Source: Leeia aquatica
Lineage (GTDB): Bacteria; Pseudomonadota; Gammaproteobacteria; Burkholderiales; Leeiaceae
Assembly: GCF_012641365.1 (NCBI RefSeq)
Contig: NZ_JABAIM010000003.1
Location: forward strand, 124,001 to 188,000
Length of the DNA stretch: 64,000 nt
Direction: 5' to 3'
In this document: positions 39,356 to 49,417 of the stretch, piece after piece
Layout of the letters: the number at the start of each line of letters is the position of its first letter
How positions within the stretch are numbered: position 1 is the first letter of the stretch
Notes under the pieces: generated by a model
What the model saw: only the letters and a program-made list of their open reading frames with translations
Told to the model about the DNA's origin: nothing
Database searches by the model: none
Made by a program: the position numbers and the translations under genes

Positions 39356-40492
39356 ATGTCCAGACTCCGCAACCTGTTTACCCGGCATTGGCAACGCAAG
39401 CTGATCGTCACGATCATCTTGCTCGGGGGCGTATACGGCTATCGGCAATGGACCTATGAGCCACCACAGGAATACCTGACGGCATCAGTGGTACGCGGCG
39501 ATCTGGAGCAGGCGGTACTGGCCACGGGCACGTTGCAGGCGCGTTACCAGGTGGATGTAGGTGCACAGGCTTCCGGTCAGTTGCGCAAACTGTGGGTCGA
39601 TGCCGGCAGCAAAGTACAGCAGGGGCAAGTGCTGGCGGAGATTGATCCCCAGCTGGTCGAGAGTGACCTCAAATCGGCACTGGCACAGCGTGATGTGCTG
39701 CAAGCCCAGCTGAACAGCCGGCAAATCGGGCTGCAGCTGGCCCGCAAAGAGTTGCTACGGCAACAGGGCCTGTGGCAAACCGAAGCGACGGCACGCAAGG
39801 AGCTGGAAGCCGCCGAAGCCCAGGTCCGCCAGGGTGAGGCCGATACCGAGGCGCTGAAAGCGCAGATTCGTAACGCCCAGATCAATATCGACCGAAACCG
39901 CACGACACTGGGCTATACCCGCATCACCGCCCCCATCAGCGGCGAGGTGGTGGAAATCGTCACCCAGCAGGGCCAGACCGTGATTGCCAGCCAGCAAGCA
40001 CCGGTGATCCTGCGACTGGCAGACTTGCGTGAGATGACGGTGAAGGCGCAGGTTTCCGAGGCCGACGTGATGCGGCTGACGCCCGGCATGCCGGTCTACT
40101 TCACGGTGCTGGGTGCGCCGCAGCAACGCTACTGGGGCAAGCTGCGTACCGTACTGCCGATGCCGGAGCGGATCAATAACGCGGTGTTTTATCGCGCCCT
40201 GTTTGAAGTGCCCAATCCGGAAGGCAAGCTCAAAGTAGACATGACGGCCGAAGTCAACCTGCTGCTCGCATCTGCCAAGCAAGTGCTGAACATCCCGCTG
40301 TCCGCACTGGGGGCCCGTAATGCCAAGGGGCTGCATGCCGTCAAAGTGCTGAGTGCCCAGCATCAGGTGCAAACCCGCTGGGTCCGCCTCGGCATGCAGA
40401 CCAATACCCGGGCGCAAGTATTATCTGGCCTGAAAGCGGGCGAACTGGTGATTACAGGCGGCGGTGAAGGGGCCGCGAGCGCGGCACCATGA
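39356..40492 (+). CDS. macA: MacA-type periplasmic adaptor of an ABC efflux system
   Basis: 378-aa membrane-fusion protein with an N-terminal TM anchor (about 15-30), lipoyl/barrel-sandwich halves (DVGAQASGQLRKLWVDAGSKVQQGQVLAEID; YTRITAPISGEVVEI), a long coiled coil between them (about 95-185) and a beta-barrel with membrane-proximal domain. It links inner-membrane MacB to the outer-membrane channel. Its stop overlaps the macB start by four bases. Confidence 0.93.
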   Translation: MSRLRNLFTRHWQRKLIVTIILLGGVYGYRQWTYEPPQEYLTASVVRGDLEQAVLATGTLQARYQVDVGAQASGQLRKLWVDAGSKVQQGQVLAEIDPQLVESDLKSALAQRDVLQAQLNSRQIGLQLARKELLRQQGLWQTEATARKELEAAEAQVRQGEADTEALKAQIRNAQINIDRNRTTLGYTRITAPISGEVVEIVTQQGQTVIASQQAPVILRLADLREMTVKAQVSEADVMRLTPGMPVYFTVLGAPQQRYWGKLRTVLPMPERINNAVFYRALFEVPNPEGKLKVDMTAEVNLLLASAKQVLNIPLSALGARNAKGLHAVKVLSAQHQVQTRWVRLGMQTNTRAQVLSGLKAGELVITGGGEGAASAAP

Positions 40493-42426
40493 GTCAGCCA
40501 CTGCTCTCGCTGCGCGAGGTCAGCCGCCGGTTCCCTGCTGGCGAACAGGATGTCACCGTACTGGACCGCGTCTCACTGGACATCCATGCTGGCGAAATGG
40601 TCGCCATCATCGGCAGCTCAGGCTCCGGCAAATCCACGCTGATGAACATCCTCGGCTGTCTGGATCAGGCCAGCAGCGGCAACTATCAGATCAATGGCGA
40701 GGATACCGCCCGCTTCGAACCGGATGCTCTGGCCCGCTTGCGGCGGGAACACTTCGGCTTCATTTTCCAGCGCTACCACCTGTTACCCCACTTGAGCGCG
40801 CTCGACAATGTGGCGATGCCTGCCGTCTACGCGGGCCTGCCACTGGAGGCCCGCCGCGAGCGCGCCACCCAACTGCTGCAGCGGCTGGGCTTGGGCGACA
40901 AGCTGCACAACCGGCCCAGCCAGTTGTCTGGCGGTCAGCAGCAGCGTGTCTCCATTGCCCGTGCGCTGATGAATGGCGGCGACATCATCCTCGCCGATGA
41001 GCCGACCGGCGCGCTGGACAGCCGCAGCGGCGAGGAGGTGATGCGCATCCTGCAGGAGCTGAATGCCGCAGGCCATACCGTGATCCTGGTCACCCATGAC
41101 CCGCAGGTGGCAGCCCGTGCGCGCCGCATCATTGAAATTCATGATGGCCGTATTCTGCGTGACCAGCATCAGGATGCCACCCCACCAGCAACCATCCCGC
41201 ATCAGCCCAAGCAGCGTAACCCGCTGGCCATGCTGGGACAATTGGCCGAAGCCTTCAAGATGGCGCTGCACGCCATGCTGGCCAACCGCCTGCGTACCTT
41301 GCTGACCATGCTGGGCATCATCATCGGCATCACCTCAGTGGTGTCCATCATCACCATCGGCGATGCCGCCCAGAATTACATCCTGACTGACCTGCGCTCC
41401 TACGGCACCAACACCATCGACGTCGGCCGTGGCAGTGACTGGGGAGACGACAAGGCTAACAGCATCCGCAGCCTGCAGGCGGGCGATCTGACCGCCCTCG
41501 CCAATGAACCTTACGTGGACAGTGTGACGCCTATTACCGGCACTGGAGTACGCGGGAGGGTAGGGAATCTGGATGCCAGCATCGAAGTCAGTGGGGTCAG
41601 CGCGCAGTACTTCCGGGTCAAAGGAAAGACCATCGCTAGCGGCTTGGCTTTTAATGCGGATGATGTGGCTCGTCAGGCCCAGGTTGCTGTCATTGATGAG
41701 CGCACCCGCAAGAAACTTTTCCCTAACCGGGACCCGATCGGAGAGGTCATCCTGCTTGGGCACGTGCCGGTCCGGGTGGTGGGGGTGATGGCCAGCCGAA
41801 AGTCCATGTTCAGCGATGGCCAAAGCTTGCGTGTGTTGATCCCTTACACCACGGCAGGAAGCCACCTGCTGGGACGCTCTCACTTTGACTATCTGACCAT
41901 CCGGGTGCGGGACGGTCAACCCCCGGTACTGGCCGAGCAGGCGCTGACCCGTTTGCTGACCCAGCGCCACGGCAGCAAGGATTTCTTCACGGAGAATATC
42001 GACGTCGCGATCCGACAGGTCACCACCGTCAGCAATACCCTCAGCCTGCTGCTGACGCTGGTTGCGGTCATTTCCCTGCTGGTGGGCGGCATCGGTGTGA
42101 TGAACATCATGCTGGTATCGGTGACCGAGCGTACCCGTGAGATCGGTATCCGCATGGCCGTTGGCGCGCGGCAGCAGGATGTGATGCAGCAGTTCATCAC
42201 CGAATCGGTGCTGGTCTGCCTGGTCGGTGGTGCCATCGGCGTGGTGCTGTCCTGGGGGCTGGCAACGGTCGCGGGGCTGCTGCTGCCCAGCTGGCAGATC
42301 GGCCTGCCGGGGCGTGCCGTGCTGCTGGCGGTGGTCTGTGCCAGCCTGATCGGCCTGATTTTTGGCTACCTGCCGGCCCGCCGTGCCGCCCGCCTTAACC
42401 CGATAGACGCGCTGGCTCGAGAATGA
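40489..42426 (+). CDS. macB: MacB-type ABC exporter (ATPase-permease fusion)
   Basis: 645 aa: N-terminal ATPase (Walker A GSSGSGKST, signature LSGGQQQR, Walker B ILADEPTGALD), then a TM segment near 270-295, a large periplasmic domain and three C-terminal TMs with the FtsX-like EIGIRMAVGARQQDVMQQF motif. MacB exports macrolides, lipopeptides or other envelope-associated substrates by a mechanotransmission mechanism. Overlaps both neighbours by four bases, so the three export genes are translationally coupled. Confidence 0.95.
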   Translation: MSQPLLSLREVSRRFPAGEQDVTVLDRVSLDIHAGEMVAIIGSSGSGKSTLMNILGCLDQASSGNYQINGEDTARFEPDALARLRREHFGFIFQRYHLLPHLSALDNVAMPAVYAGLPLEARRERATQLLQRLGLGDKLHNRPSQLSGGQQQRVSIARALMNGGDIILADEPTGALDSRSGEEVMRILQELNAAGHTVILVTHDPQVAARARRIIEIHDGRILRDQHQDATPPATIPHQPKQRNPLAMLGQLAEAFKMALHAMLANRLRTLLTMLGIIIGITSVVSIITIGDAAQNYILTDLRSYGTNTIDVGRGSDWGDDKANSIRSLQAGDLTALANEPYVDSVTPITGTGVRGRVGNLDASIEVSGVSAQYFRVKGKTIASGLAFNADDVARQAQVAVIDERTRKKLFPNRDPIGEVILLGHVPVRVVGVMASRKSMFSDGQSLRVLIPYTTAGSHLLGRSHFDYLTIRVRDGQPPVLAEQALTRLLTQRHGSKDFFTENIDVAIRQVTTVSNTLSLLLTLVAVISLLVGGIGVMNIMLVSVTERTREIGIRMAVGARQQDVMQQFITESVLVCLVGGAIGVVLSWGLATVAGLLLPSWQIGLPGRAVLLAVVCASLIGLIFGYLPARRAARLNPIDALARE

Positions 42427-43787
42427 CCATGTTCCGCCCTGCCCTGTTACTGACCTTGAGCTACTTGCTGACCGCCTGCGCGCCCACGCCATGGCAGCGG
42501 CCCGACGCGACGCTCCCCAAGCAATGGCAAACCGAGACTTCCAGCCAGCCCCCGTTGACAAGCACCGACTGGTGGCAGGGCTTTGGCGACCCCACCCTGC
42601 TGCAGCTGCTGCAAACGGTACGCCGCGACAACCCGGACCTGGCGGCTTCCGCTCAGCGCATCCGCAAGGCCATGCTCGAAGCAGGCGTCAGCGCTCGTGA
42701 CGCTTACCCCAGCTTCACGGCCAGCCTCAACCGTAATGCCAGCCGCACCCTGGGTGAAGAGGACAAGCAATGGCAGCGCCAGTACCAATCCTCGATCGGG
42801 GTGTCGTATGTGGTGGACCTCTGGGGCAAGCTGGATGCCGCCCAACGCGCAGGCTCACTAGAGTGGCAGGCCACCGAAGCAGATCATCGGGCACTGCAAC
42901 TGACACTGGACCGACAGGTGGCGGAGCGCTATTGGGACATCGCGGCGGCTCGCACCAAGCTGGCGTATCTGGAGCAAAGCCGCCAATACCAGCAACGGGT
43001 AGTCCAGCTGCTGGAGCAACAACAGCGCTGGGGCGCCATCGCTCCGCAAGATCGTCTGCAAGCCGAGCAGCTGCTGCTGAAATACCAACAGGAACGCCTG
43101 GGCCAAGAGCAGGATCTGGCCAGCCACTATAATGCATTGGCACTGCTGGCCAATCAGCCCCCGGGTTCCTTTCATCCGGACATCGCACCGCTCCCCCTGC
43201 AATCCGCCCTGCCAACGGTGCAGGCTGGTTTGCCCAGCAGTCTGCTGAACCGCAGGCCGGATCTGCTGGCCGCCGAACAACGGGTACGGGCGCTGCTAGC
43301 GAATGTCGATGAACGCAAGCGTGCGTTTTACCCGGTGCTGACGCTGACCGGCGACCTCAATGGCAGCAGTCCGGAGCTGCGCCATGTACTGCGTAACCCG
43401 CTGGCAACACTGGGGGCCGGGCTGGTGCTGCCCTTCCTGCAATGGCCCACCCTGCAGTTGCAACAGCAAGCCAGCGAAGCCGAGTACGAAGAAGCCATCA
43501 TTCTGCTACGCAAGCGGTGGTATACCGCTTTCCAGGAAGTGGATGATGCGCTGTCGAACCAGCAACAGCTGGGCGAGCAAATCCGCTTGCAGCAGCAAAT
43601 CGTGCAGCGCCAGCAACAGCAGGAGCGCATTGCCGAGCAGCGCTATCGCGCCGGTGCGGTGGCGCTCAAGGAGTGGCTGGCCGCCAGCGAAGCCCGCAGG
43701 CAGGGCGAGCTGGAATGGCTGGACCTTCAGCTGGAACGCCTCAAAAGCCTGTCGCAACTCTATGCAGCACTGGGTGGCGGCTATTGA
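42423..43787 (+). CDS. NodT/TolC-type outer-membrane efflux lipoprotein
   Basis: 454-aa outer-membrane factor completing the MacAB system. Signal peptide with lipobox LTAC (Cys19), then two outer-membrane-efflux repeats with coiled coils (DNPDLAASAQRIRKAMLEAGVSARDAYPSF; LLNRRPDLLAAEQRVRALLANV). The C-terminal coiled coil is Gln/Arg-rich. Starts inside the end of macB (ATGA). Confidence 0.93.
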   Translation: MTMFRPALLLTLSYLLTACAPTPWQRPDATLPKQWQTETSSQPPLTSTDWWQGFGDPTLLQLLQTVRRDNPDLAASAQRIRKAMLEAGVSARDAYPSFTASLNRNASRTLGEEDKQWQRQYQSSIGVSYVVDLWGKLDAAQRAGSLEWQATEADHRALQLTLDRQVAERYWDIAAARTKLAYLEQSRQYQQRVVQLLEQQQRWGAIAPQDRLQAEQLLLKYQQERLGQEQDLASHYNALALLANQPPGSFHPDIAPLPLQSALPTVQAGLPSSLLNRRPDLLAAEQRVRALLANVDERKRAFYPVLTLTGDLNGSSPELRHVLRNPLATLGAGLVLPFLQWPTLQLQQQASEAEYEEAIILLRKRWYTAFQEVDDALSNQQQLGEQIRLQQQIVQRQQQQERIAEQRYRAGAVALKEWLAASEARRQGELEWLDLQLERLKSLSQLYAALGGGY

Positions 43788-43839
43788 TTGCACCTTAGGG
43801 AAAGGCGATGATGTGGCCTGATATTGACCTGACCCCGCC

Positions 43840-44763
43840 ATGCCGCACGCCGCACCCGATCCCCTGCTGAGCCTGCAACAGCAGGCCCGCCCGCTGGCCA
43901 GCCAGCCCGGGCACACCGCGACTGCCCTGCCCGAGCTTTGGTTGTTCCGCAGTGACCAGCCCTTGTCGCTGGTACGCGGCTACAGCCCCTATAGCCAGGT
44001 GGCGGTTGCGCTCAGTGGCCGCAAGTGGATTCACTGTCAGGGACAGACGTTTCTCAACGATGCTCGTCAGCATGTGGTGCTCCACGGCCGGCATCATTAT
44101 CAGGCCGAGGTGGAAGCCAGCCCGGCAGCGCCCTATATTGCCCTCAAGCTGCAACTCCCCCCGGCCCTGTTGGGGCGCACCCTGCTGGAGCTGCTGGAAG
44201 CGCAGCTGTTGCCGCGTCGCGAGGTGGCTGCCGCCGCTTTTGTCGGCGAAGTGAATGCGCCGCTGGCAGATGCCTTGTGCCGCCTGCTGGATTGCCTTGG
44301 CCACGCCACCGAGCGCCGTCTGCTGGCTCCGCTCTACTTGAAGGAAATCACCGTCCGGCTACTGACTTCTGAGGCAGCCAGTGTGCTGCGCGCCGGGCTG
44401 ACTCGCGAGCACCTGCAGGTGTTGCGCGCCATGCAATACATCGAGCGCCACGCCACCCGTCAGCCGGAGATCGAGGAGATCGCATCCGCTGTGGCCATGA
44501 GTCGTTCCAGTCTGGGGCATCGCTTCCGCCAGATTGTCGGCATGCCGCCAGGGCAATATGCCCGCCAGTTACGGCTGGAGACGGCTCGCCTGCTGTTACT
44601 CGACGAGCAGGTGTCGGTCGCGCAGGCGGCAGAACAGGCGGGCTACGCCAGTACCTCGCATTTCTCGCGCGATTTCCGTCGTCAGTTTGGCCTGAGTCCT
44701 GGCCGCTATGCGGATACCTTTCTGCGGCAAGCGGTGCTGCCGCTGGCGGCGATGGCAGGCTGA
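43840..44763 (+). CDS. AraC-family regulator (AraC_N type)
   Basis: 307 aa. The N-terminal cupin-like AraC_N effector domain (about 15-185) includes FRSDQPLSLVRGYSPYSQVAVALSGRK; the C-terminal AraC HTH pair (about 205-300) includes IEEIASAVAMSRSSLGHRFRQIVG and AEQAGYASTSHFSRDFRRQFG. Proteins of this subgroup often control aldehyde or efflux-related genes. It follows the macAB operon by about 50 bases on the same strand and precedes a small monooxygenase gene, either of which could be its target. Confidence 0.9.
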   Translation: MPHAAPDPLLSLQQQARPLASQPGHTATALPELWLFRSDQPLSLVRGYSPYSQVAVALSGRKWIHCQGQTFLNDARQHVVLHGRHHYQAEVEASPAAPYIALKLQLPPALLGRTLLELLEAQLLPRREVAAAAFVGEVNAPLADALCRLLDCLGHATERRLLAPLYLKEITVRLLTSEAASVLRAGLTREHLQVLRAMQYIERHATRQPEIEEIASAVAMSRSSLGHRFRQIVGMPPGQYARQLRLETARLLLLDEQVSVAQAAEQAGYASTSHFSRDFRRQFGLSPGRYADTFLRQAVLPLAAMAG

Positions 44764-44880
44764 GCTAACGGTTTGCACAATCCGGCATGTCGGCTGGCGT
44801 TCCCGGCATCGGCAGGCCGCTCGTCGCTGGGCACAATGGCGCTCCCGGTCAACGTGACCTCCATTCAGGACATCCAAATC

Positions 44881-45168
44881 ATGAGCGCCCATCTGCTGAT
44901 TCACTTTAACGCTCAAGCCGAGCACTACCCGGCCCTGTTGCAATTACTGACCGAAGCCAGTCAGACCCTGCCCGGCCAAGGTGGCTGCGCGCATTTTCAA
45001 CTGTTCCGTTCGCTGGAACACCCTCACGCACTGACCGTGCTGGAACAGTGGCAATCCCGTGAGGACCATGCCGCCCACTTCGCCCGGCTGGAGGCCTCCG
45101 GGGGTTGGGCCCATGTGCAATCCCTGCTGGCCGCTGCACCCCAGGTACACTGGCTGCAAGTGGCTTGA
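44881..45168 (+). CDS. Small ABM-domain monooxygenase-like protein
   Basis: 95-aa ferredoxin-like alpha+beta-barrel protein of the antibiotic-biosynthesis-monooxygenase/YgiN family. SQTLPGQGGCAHFQLFRS, ALTVLEQWQSREDHAAHFAR follow the pattern. Such proteins act on quinols or are of unknown function. ATG 44881 gives the family N-terminus (MSAHLLIHF); the upstream extension is unsupported. It ends against the converging YbaK-like gene with no gap. Confidence 0.85.
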   Translation: MSAHLLIHFNAQAEHYPALLQLLTEASQTLPGQGGCAHFQLFRSLEHPHALTVLEQWQSREDHAAHFARLEASGGWAHVQSLLAAAPQVHWLQVA

Positions 45169-45660
45169 TCAGGCGCGCCGGGGTACGTCGAGAATATCCG
45201 GCGTATGCCCGGTGGCTTGCAAAAAGTGACGCACATCGCGCTGACTCAGCACCCGTGTTGCCGTGTTGACCAAAGGATGCGCCTGTACCGCCGAGGCATC
45301 CCACACTGTCTGATCCAGTACGCAGCGCACCTGTTGGCTTGCATCCTGCCACAGGGCCAGCAGCGACACCGAGCCCGGCTGCAATTGCAAATAGCGTTGC
45401 AGGCGCTCAGCGGAGGCCAGCCTGAGGCCGGACACTCCGAGCAACGGTGACAGTGCCTTCAAATCTACCTGATAGTCTGACGGCACCACCAGCAGCAGGT
45501 GCTGGCGGCCTTTACCGTCGCATAGAAACAGGTTCTTAGTGGGCAAGCCCGGCACCTCAGCCGTCAGACGGTCCGCTTCCTCACAGGTAAATACCGGAGG
45601 GTGGGTCCAGCACGGGCTGTCGATGCCGTGTTGTTGCAGAAAGTTATCAAGCGTCGTCAT
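45169..45660 (-). CDS. YbaK/PrdX-like aminoacyl-tRNA deacylase domain protein
   Basis: 163-aa freestanding editing-domain protein, similar to PrdX (ProX), which hydrolyses mischarged Ala-tRNA(Pro) in trans. HPPVFTCEEADRLTAEVPGLPTKNLFLCDGKGRQHLLLVV with the Lys of TKNLFL, and GVSGLRLASAERL followed by PGSVSLLAL are the family blocks. ATG 45660; divergent from the MerR gene with 81 bases between. Confidence 0.9.
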   Translation of the reverse strand: MTTLDNFLQQHGIDSPCWTHPPVFTCEEADRLTAEVPGLPTKNLFLCDGKGRQHLLLVVPSDYQVDLKALSPLLGVSGLRLASAERLQRYLQLQPGSVSLLALWQDASQQVRCVLDQTVWDASAVQAHPLVNTATRVLSQRDVRHFLQATGHTPDILDVPRRA

Positions 45661-45705
45661 GACCCTACCCTGCCAGCAGGCTGGAGGGGCGTCAAGCCAG
45701 CCTGC

Positions 45706-45736
45706 TTGACTTTGAGTACACTCCAACTTTTACAGT
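45706..45736 (+). promoter_or_regulatory. MerR-type promoter with 19-base spacer
   Basis: TTGACT (45706-45711) and TACAGT (45731-45736) are separated by 19 bases, the overlong spacing on which MerR activators act by DNA untwisting. The spacer contains the dyad TTTGAGTACACTCCAA (45711-45726). It lies immediately ahead of the MerR gene, so autoregulation of the MerR-CMD unit is expected. Confidence 0.7.
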
Positions 45737-45741
45737 GGGTC

Positions 45742-46140
45742 ATGAACGCCATGTACAGCATACAGGACATCAGTGCACAGACCGGGCTGAGCGCCCATAC
45801 CCTGCGCTACTACGAGCGCATCGAGCTGCTCGGGCCGGTACCGCGTGCACCGGGCGGCCAGCGCCGCTACCGGGAGGATGACCTGCGCTGGCTGGCGTTC
45901 CTGCAACGCCTGCGCGTGATCGGCATGCCCATCCGGGACATGCAGACCTACGCCAGGCTTCGTCAATCTGGTGACAGCACGCTCGCGCAGCGCCGGACCA
46001 TGCTGGAGCAGTATCAGACCGCCCTGCAGGAACGGATCGGACAATTGCAGCAGTCCGCCCATCTGTTGGATGAAAAGATCGCCCACTACCGGCGGCTGGA
46101 GCTGGCTATCACCGCGACCGGAGAACCCAACCATGAATGA
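45742..46140 (+). CDS. MerR-family regulator (NmlR/AdhR-like)
   Basis: 132 aa. Winged HTH YSIQDISAQTGLSAHTLRYYERIELLGPVPRAPGGQRRYREDDLRWLAFLQRLR followed by a dimerisation coiled coil (about 80-120). No cysteine is present in the effector region, unlike metal-sensing MerR proteins, so aldehyde or electrophile sensing through other residues is possible. ATG 45742 (a second ATG is three codons later). Overlaps the next gene by eight bases. Confidence 0.9.
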   Translation: MNAMYSIQDISAQTGLSAHTLRYYERIELLGPVPRAPGGQRRYREDDLRWLAFLQRLRVIGMPIRDMQTYARLRQSGDSTLAQRRTMLEQYQTALQERIGQLQQSAHLLDEKIAHYRRLELAITATGEPNHE

Positions 46141-46564
46141 CACACGTTACCAGCGCGGCCTGCAGAAGCTGGCCGAGATTGACGGCCATGCTGGCCAGCA
46201 GGTGATCGACAGCTTGCAGGACCTGGCCCCCGACTTTGCCCGTTACCTGATCGAATACCCGTTTGGTGACATCTACAGCCGTCCCGGCCTCGATCTGCGC
46301 GGGCGGGAGATCGCGGTGGTGGCCGCGCTAACCGCACTGGGCAATGCCGCACCACAGCTGAAGGTGCACCTGCATGCAGCGCTGAATGTCGGGCTCAGCC
46401 GCGAGGAAATTCTGGAGGTGATCATGCAGATGTCGGTCTACGCCGGTTTCCCGGCAGCGCTGAATGCGCTGGCCGTGGCACGCACGGTGTTTGCCGAGCA
46501 CGCGGCCGAGATTCAGGCCACGGCAGACAGGCGCTCAGCCCCCTCACCTTCCGCCAGTACCTGA
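46133..46564 (+). CDS. Carboxymuconolactone decarboxylase-family protein
   Basis: 143 aa, all helical CMD/AhpD-like fold. FGDIYSRPGLDLRGREIAVVAALTALG, QLKVHLHAALNVGLSREEI and MSVYAGFPAALNAL are the family core. The CxxC of AhpD is absent, so it is not a peroxidase of that type. Pairing with a NmlR/AdhR-like MerR gene suggests a role in aldehyde or electrophile response. Its last 52 bases overlap the converging cysB gene. Confidence 0.9.
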   Translation: MNDTRYQRGLQKLAEIDGHAGQQVIDSLQDLAPDFARYLIEYPFGDIYSRPGLDLRGREIAVVAALTALGNAAPQLKVHLHAALNVGLSREEILEVIMQMSVYAGFPAALNALAVARTVFAEHAAEIQATADRRSAPSPSAST

Positions 46565-47466
46565 CTGATGCGGTATTCATCCAGCTCCGGGGCACACAGC
46601 TGAATGAAGCGATAGGCAAAGTCCCGCAGATAGTGGCCTCGCCGTACCGCAATGCGGGTGGTGTTCTGCGGGAACAAAGCGTGGCTGTCCAGCAGGTGCA
46701 GGCCTTGGTCGCGCCGAGCATTGAACGCCATGGAGGCAATGATGCCCACGCCCAGCCCCAGCTCGACGTAGGACTTGATCACGTCCGCATCCAGTGCCGA
46801 CATCACCACATCCGGCAGCAAACCGGCGTCGGTAAAGGCTTGGTCTATCCTGGCCCGGCCAGTAAACCCCTCGTGATAGGTGATGATCGGGTAGTCTGCC
46901 AACGCTTCCAGCGTGAGCTCGGGTACATCGAGCAGCGGGTGCCCATCCGGTACCAGCACCCCATGATGCCAGTGGTAATAGGGAAAGGAGCCCAAGGGAG
47001 GATGCTCGGCCAGGGATTCGGTGGCGATGCCGATATCGGCCTGCCCGTCGATCAACATGCGGGCGATCTCATCCGGGCTGCCCTGATGCAGCTTCAGGTG
47101 TACGCGCGGAAAGCGCCGCTTGAATGCAGTCACCACTTGCGGCAGCACATAACGGGCCTGCGTGTGGGTGGTGGCGACGGTCAGCTGCCCTTCATCCCGC
47201 TGGCTGTACTGCTCAGCCAGCCGCTTGATGTTGCCCGCTTCGAGCAGCAGGCGGTCCACCATATTGACCAGTTCCTTGCCGGGTTCGGTCAACCCCAGTA
47301 GTCGCTTGCCTTTGCGGACAAACAGTTCCACTCCCAGTTCGTCTTCCAGGTCCTTGATATGCTTGGAGACCCCGGACTGTGAGGTAAACAGGGCGTTGGC
47401 GGCTTCGGTCAGATTGAAGTTGCGGCGTACCGTCTCTCGGATGATGCGCAGTTGCTGGAAATTCAT
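46513..47466 (-). CDS. cysB: LysR-type regulator CysB
   Basis: 317-aa master activator of sulfate assimilation, responding to N-acetylserine and sulfide. The N-terminus [23 protein letters not shown] with [18 protein letters not shown] is the CysB/Cbl HTH, and [20 protein letters not shown] and [19 protein letters not shown] belong to its effector domain. Last gene of the sulfate uptake operon; ATGA overlap with cysA. Its 3' end overlaps the CMD gene on the other strand by 52 bases. Cbl is an alternative name for a close paralogue. Confidence 0.93.
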   Translation of the reverse strand: MNFQQLRIIRETVRRNFNLTEAANALFTSQSGVSKHIKDLEDELGVELFVRKGKRLLGLTEPGKELVNMVDRLLLEAGNIKRLAEQYSQRDEGQLTVATTHTQARYVLPQVVTAFKRRFPRVHLKLHQGSPDEIARMLIDGQADIGIATESLAEHPPLGSFPYYHWHHGVLVPDGHPLLDVPELTLEALADYPIITYHEGFTGRARIDQAFTDAGLLPDVVMSALDADVIKSYVELGLGVGIIASMAFNARRDQGLHLLDSHALFPQNTTRIAVRRGHYLRDFAYRFIQLCAPELDEYRISQVLAEGEGAERLSAVA

Positions 47467-48545
47467 GCGGCGACTCCCGTTGCCAGCTGCCTGGCAAACA
47501 ACTGCAATCGCTGCGGTCGCAATGCCACCAGTTGTCCTTCCTGCAGCGCCAGCGACTGCAATTGCTCGCGGCTCAGCTCCACCTCGATCGGGGCACGCAG
47601 GCCCTCCAGACTTTCCAGCTCGACCCGACTGCGGATACCAAAGGTCAACACCCGTGCCACTCGGGCAGCAATGCCCTCGCCTACACTCGCCTGCGGCAGA
47701 ATATCCAGCTCATGCGGACGAGCAAAGGCAATCACCTCCTCGCCCTGGGCGAAGCTGCCCTGTAGCGGCAAGCTGGCCGCGCCAATCTCCACCCGCCCGG
47801 CATTGATGCGCCCGGCAAAGCGGTTGACGTTGCCAAGGAAGCCATACACAAACGGCGTTTCCGGTTGCTGGTAGACCTGCTCCGGGGTTCCCGTCTGCTC
47901 TACTTTGCCGTGGTTCATCAGCACCACCCGGTCTGCCACCTCCAGCGCCTCATCCTGATCGTGCGTGACGAAGAGGGAAGTGACATGCAGTTCATCGTGC
48001 AAACGGCGCAGCCAGCGGCGCAGTTCCTTGCGCACCTGGGCATCCAGTGCACCGAAAGGCTCGTCCAGCAACAACACCTTGGGCTCTACCGCCAGCGCCC
48101 GTGCCAGTGCAATCCGCTGCCGCTGCCCACCCGATAGCTGGGAAGGGAAACGGTCTGCCAACCAGTCCAGCTGTACCAGCTGCAACAGTGACATCACCCG
48201 CTCACGGATGGTGGCCTCCGACGGGCGCTCACGGCGGGGCTTCATGCGCAGGCCAAACGCGATGTTGTCAAACACCGTCATGTGCTGGAACAAGGCGTAA
48301 TGCTGGAATACAAAACCCACTTGCCGTTCACGGGCATGCCGCGCTACGGCATCTTCGCCATCCAGAATCACCTGTCCGGCGTCGGCCTGCTCCAGCCCGG
48401 CGATGATGCGCAGCAGGGTCGTTTTGCCACAGCCGGAGGGCCCAAGTAGCGCCACCAGTTCGCCAGAGGGAAACGACAGACTGATGTCATCCAGCGCGAC
48501 AAATTGGTCAAAGCGCTTGTGAATATGCTGAACCTGAATGCTCAT
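47463..48545 (-). CDS. cysA: Sulfate/thiosulfate ABC transporter ATPase CysA
   Basis: 360-aa ATPase: Walker [17 protein letters not shown], signature [15 protein letters not shown], Walker [14 protein letters not shown]-loop VTHDQDEAL and a C-terminal TOBE-like regulatory domain (about 240-350). It powers CysT-CysW. Four-base overlaps with cysW and cysB give translational coupling. Confidence 0.97.
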   Translation of the reverse strand: MSIQVQHIHKRFDQFVALDDISLSFPSGELVALLGPSGCGKTTLLRIIAGLEQADAGQVILDGEDAVARHARERQVGFVFQHYALFQHMTVFDNIAFGLRMKPRRERPSEATIRERVMSLLQLVQLDWLADRFPSQLSGGQRQRIALARALAVEPKVLLLDEPFGALDAQVRKELRRWLRRLHDELHVTSLFVTHDQDEALEVADRVVLMNHGKVEQTGTPEQVYQQPETPFVYGFLGNVNRFAGRINAGRVEIGAASLPLQGSFAQGEEVIAFARPHELDILPQASVGEGIAARVARVLTFGIRSRVELESLEGLRAPIEVELSREQLQSLALQEGQLVALRPQRLQLFARQLATGVAA

Positions 48546-49417
48546 GGAGCCTCCCGAAGCAAGGATATCTGCCGTGCAGCCCGATGCTCCACCCAGGTTT
48601 TGACCACCAGGGTGAACAAAGCCAGCACTGCCAGCAGGGACGCTACGGCAAAGGCCGCAGCATGTTGGTATTCGTTGTACAAAATCTCGACCTGCAGCGG
48701 CAGGGTATTGGTCATGCCACGGATGTGCCCCGACACCACACTAACTGCGCCAAACTCACCCATCGCCCGTGCACTGCACAGGATCACGCCATACAGCAGC
48801 CCCCACTTCACATTGGGCAGGGTCACATGCCAGAAGGTGCGCCAGCCATTGGCCCCCAGCACCAGCGCCGCCTCTTCCTCTTCCCGGCCTTGCGCCTGCA
48901 TCAGCGGGATCAACTCACGGGCAATGAAAGGAAGGGTCACAAACAGGGTGGCCAGCACGATGCCCGGCACCGCAAAGATCACCTTCAGCTCATGGCTGGC
49001 CAACCAAGGTCCCAGCCAGCCTTGCGCACCAAACAGCAGGACAAACATCAGCCCCGCCACCACCGGCGACACCGAAAACGGGATGTCGATCAGGGTGATC
49101 AGTAAGGTCTTGCCGGGAAAGTCAAACTTGGCAATAGCCCAGGCGGCGCATAGCCCGAACAGCAGATTGATCGGTACGGCAATGCCCACCGCCAGCAAGG
49201 TCAGCTTGATGGCAGACCAGACCTCCGGGTCATGCAGGGCGCTCAGCCAGGCCGACAAGCCTTTGGCCAAGGCCTCCACCAGCACCACGACCAGCGGCAT
49301 GAGCAAGAACAGGGCAAAGAAGGCCAATGCCACCACCAGCAGGCTGAGACGCACCCAGCGTGGGTCACGGGTGGCCAGCGGATGGTGGGAGGCAGCCTGG
49401 ATCACGATCGTACTCAT
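48542..49417 (-). CDS. cysW: Sulfate ABC transporter permease CysW
   Basis: 291-aa inner-membrane subunit with about six TM segments and the binding-protein-dependent transport EAA loop ([32 protein letters not shown]). ATPaseside partner of CysA and heterodimer with CysT. Starts within the cysT stop. Confidence 0.96.
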   Translation of the reverse strand: MSTIVIQAASHHPLATRDPRWVRLSLLVVALAFFALFLLMPLVVVLVEALAKGLSAWLSALHDPEVWSAIKLTLLAVGIAVPINLLFGLCAAWAIAKFDFPGKTLLITLIDIPFSVSPVVAGLMFVLLFGAQGWLGPWLASHELKVIFAVPGIVLATLFVTLPFIARELIPLMQAQGREEEEAALVLGANGWRTFWHVTLPNVKWGLLYGVILCSARAMGEFGAVSVVSGHIRGMTNTLPLQVEILYNEYQHAAAFAVASLLAVLALFTLVVKTWVEHRAARQISLLREAP

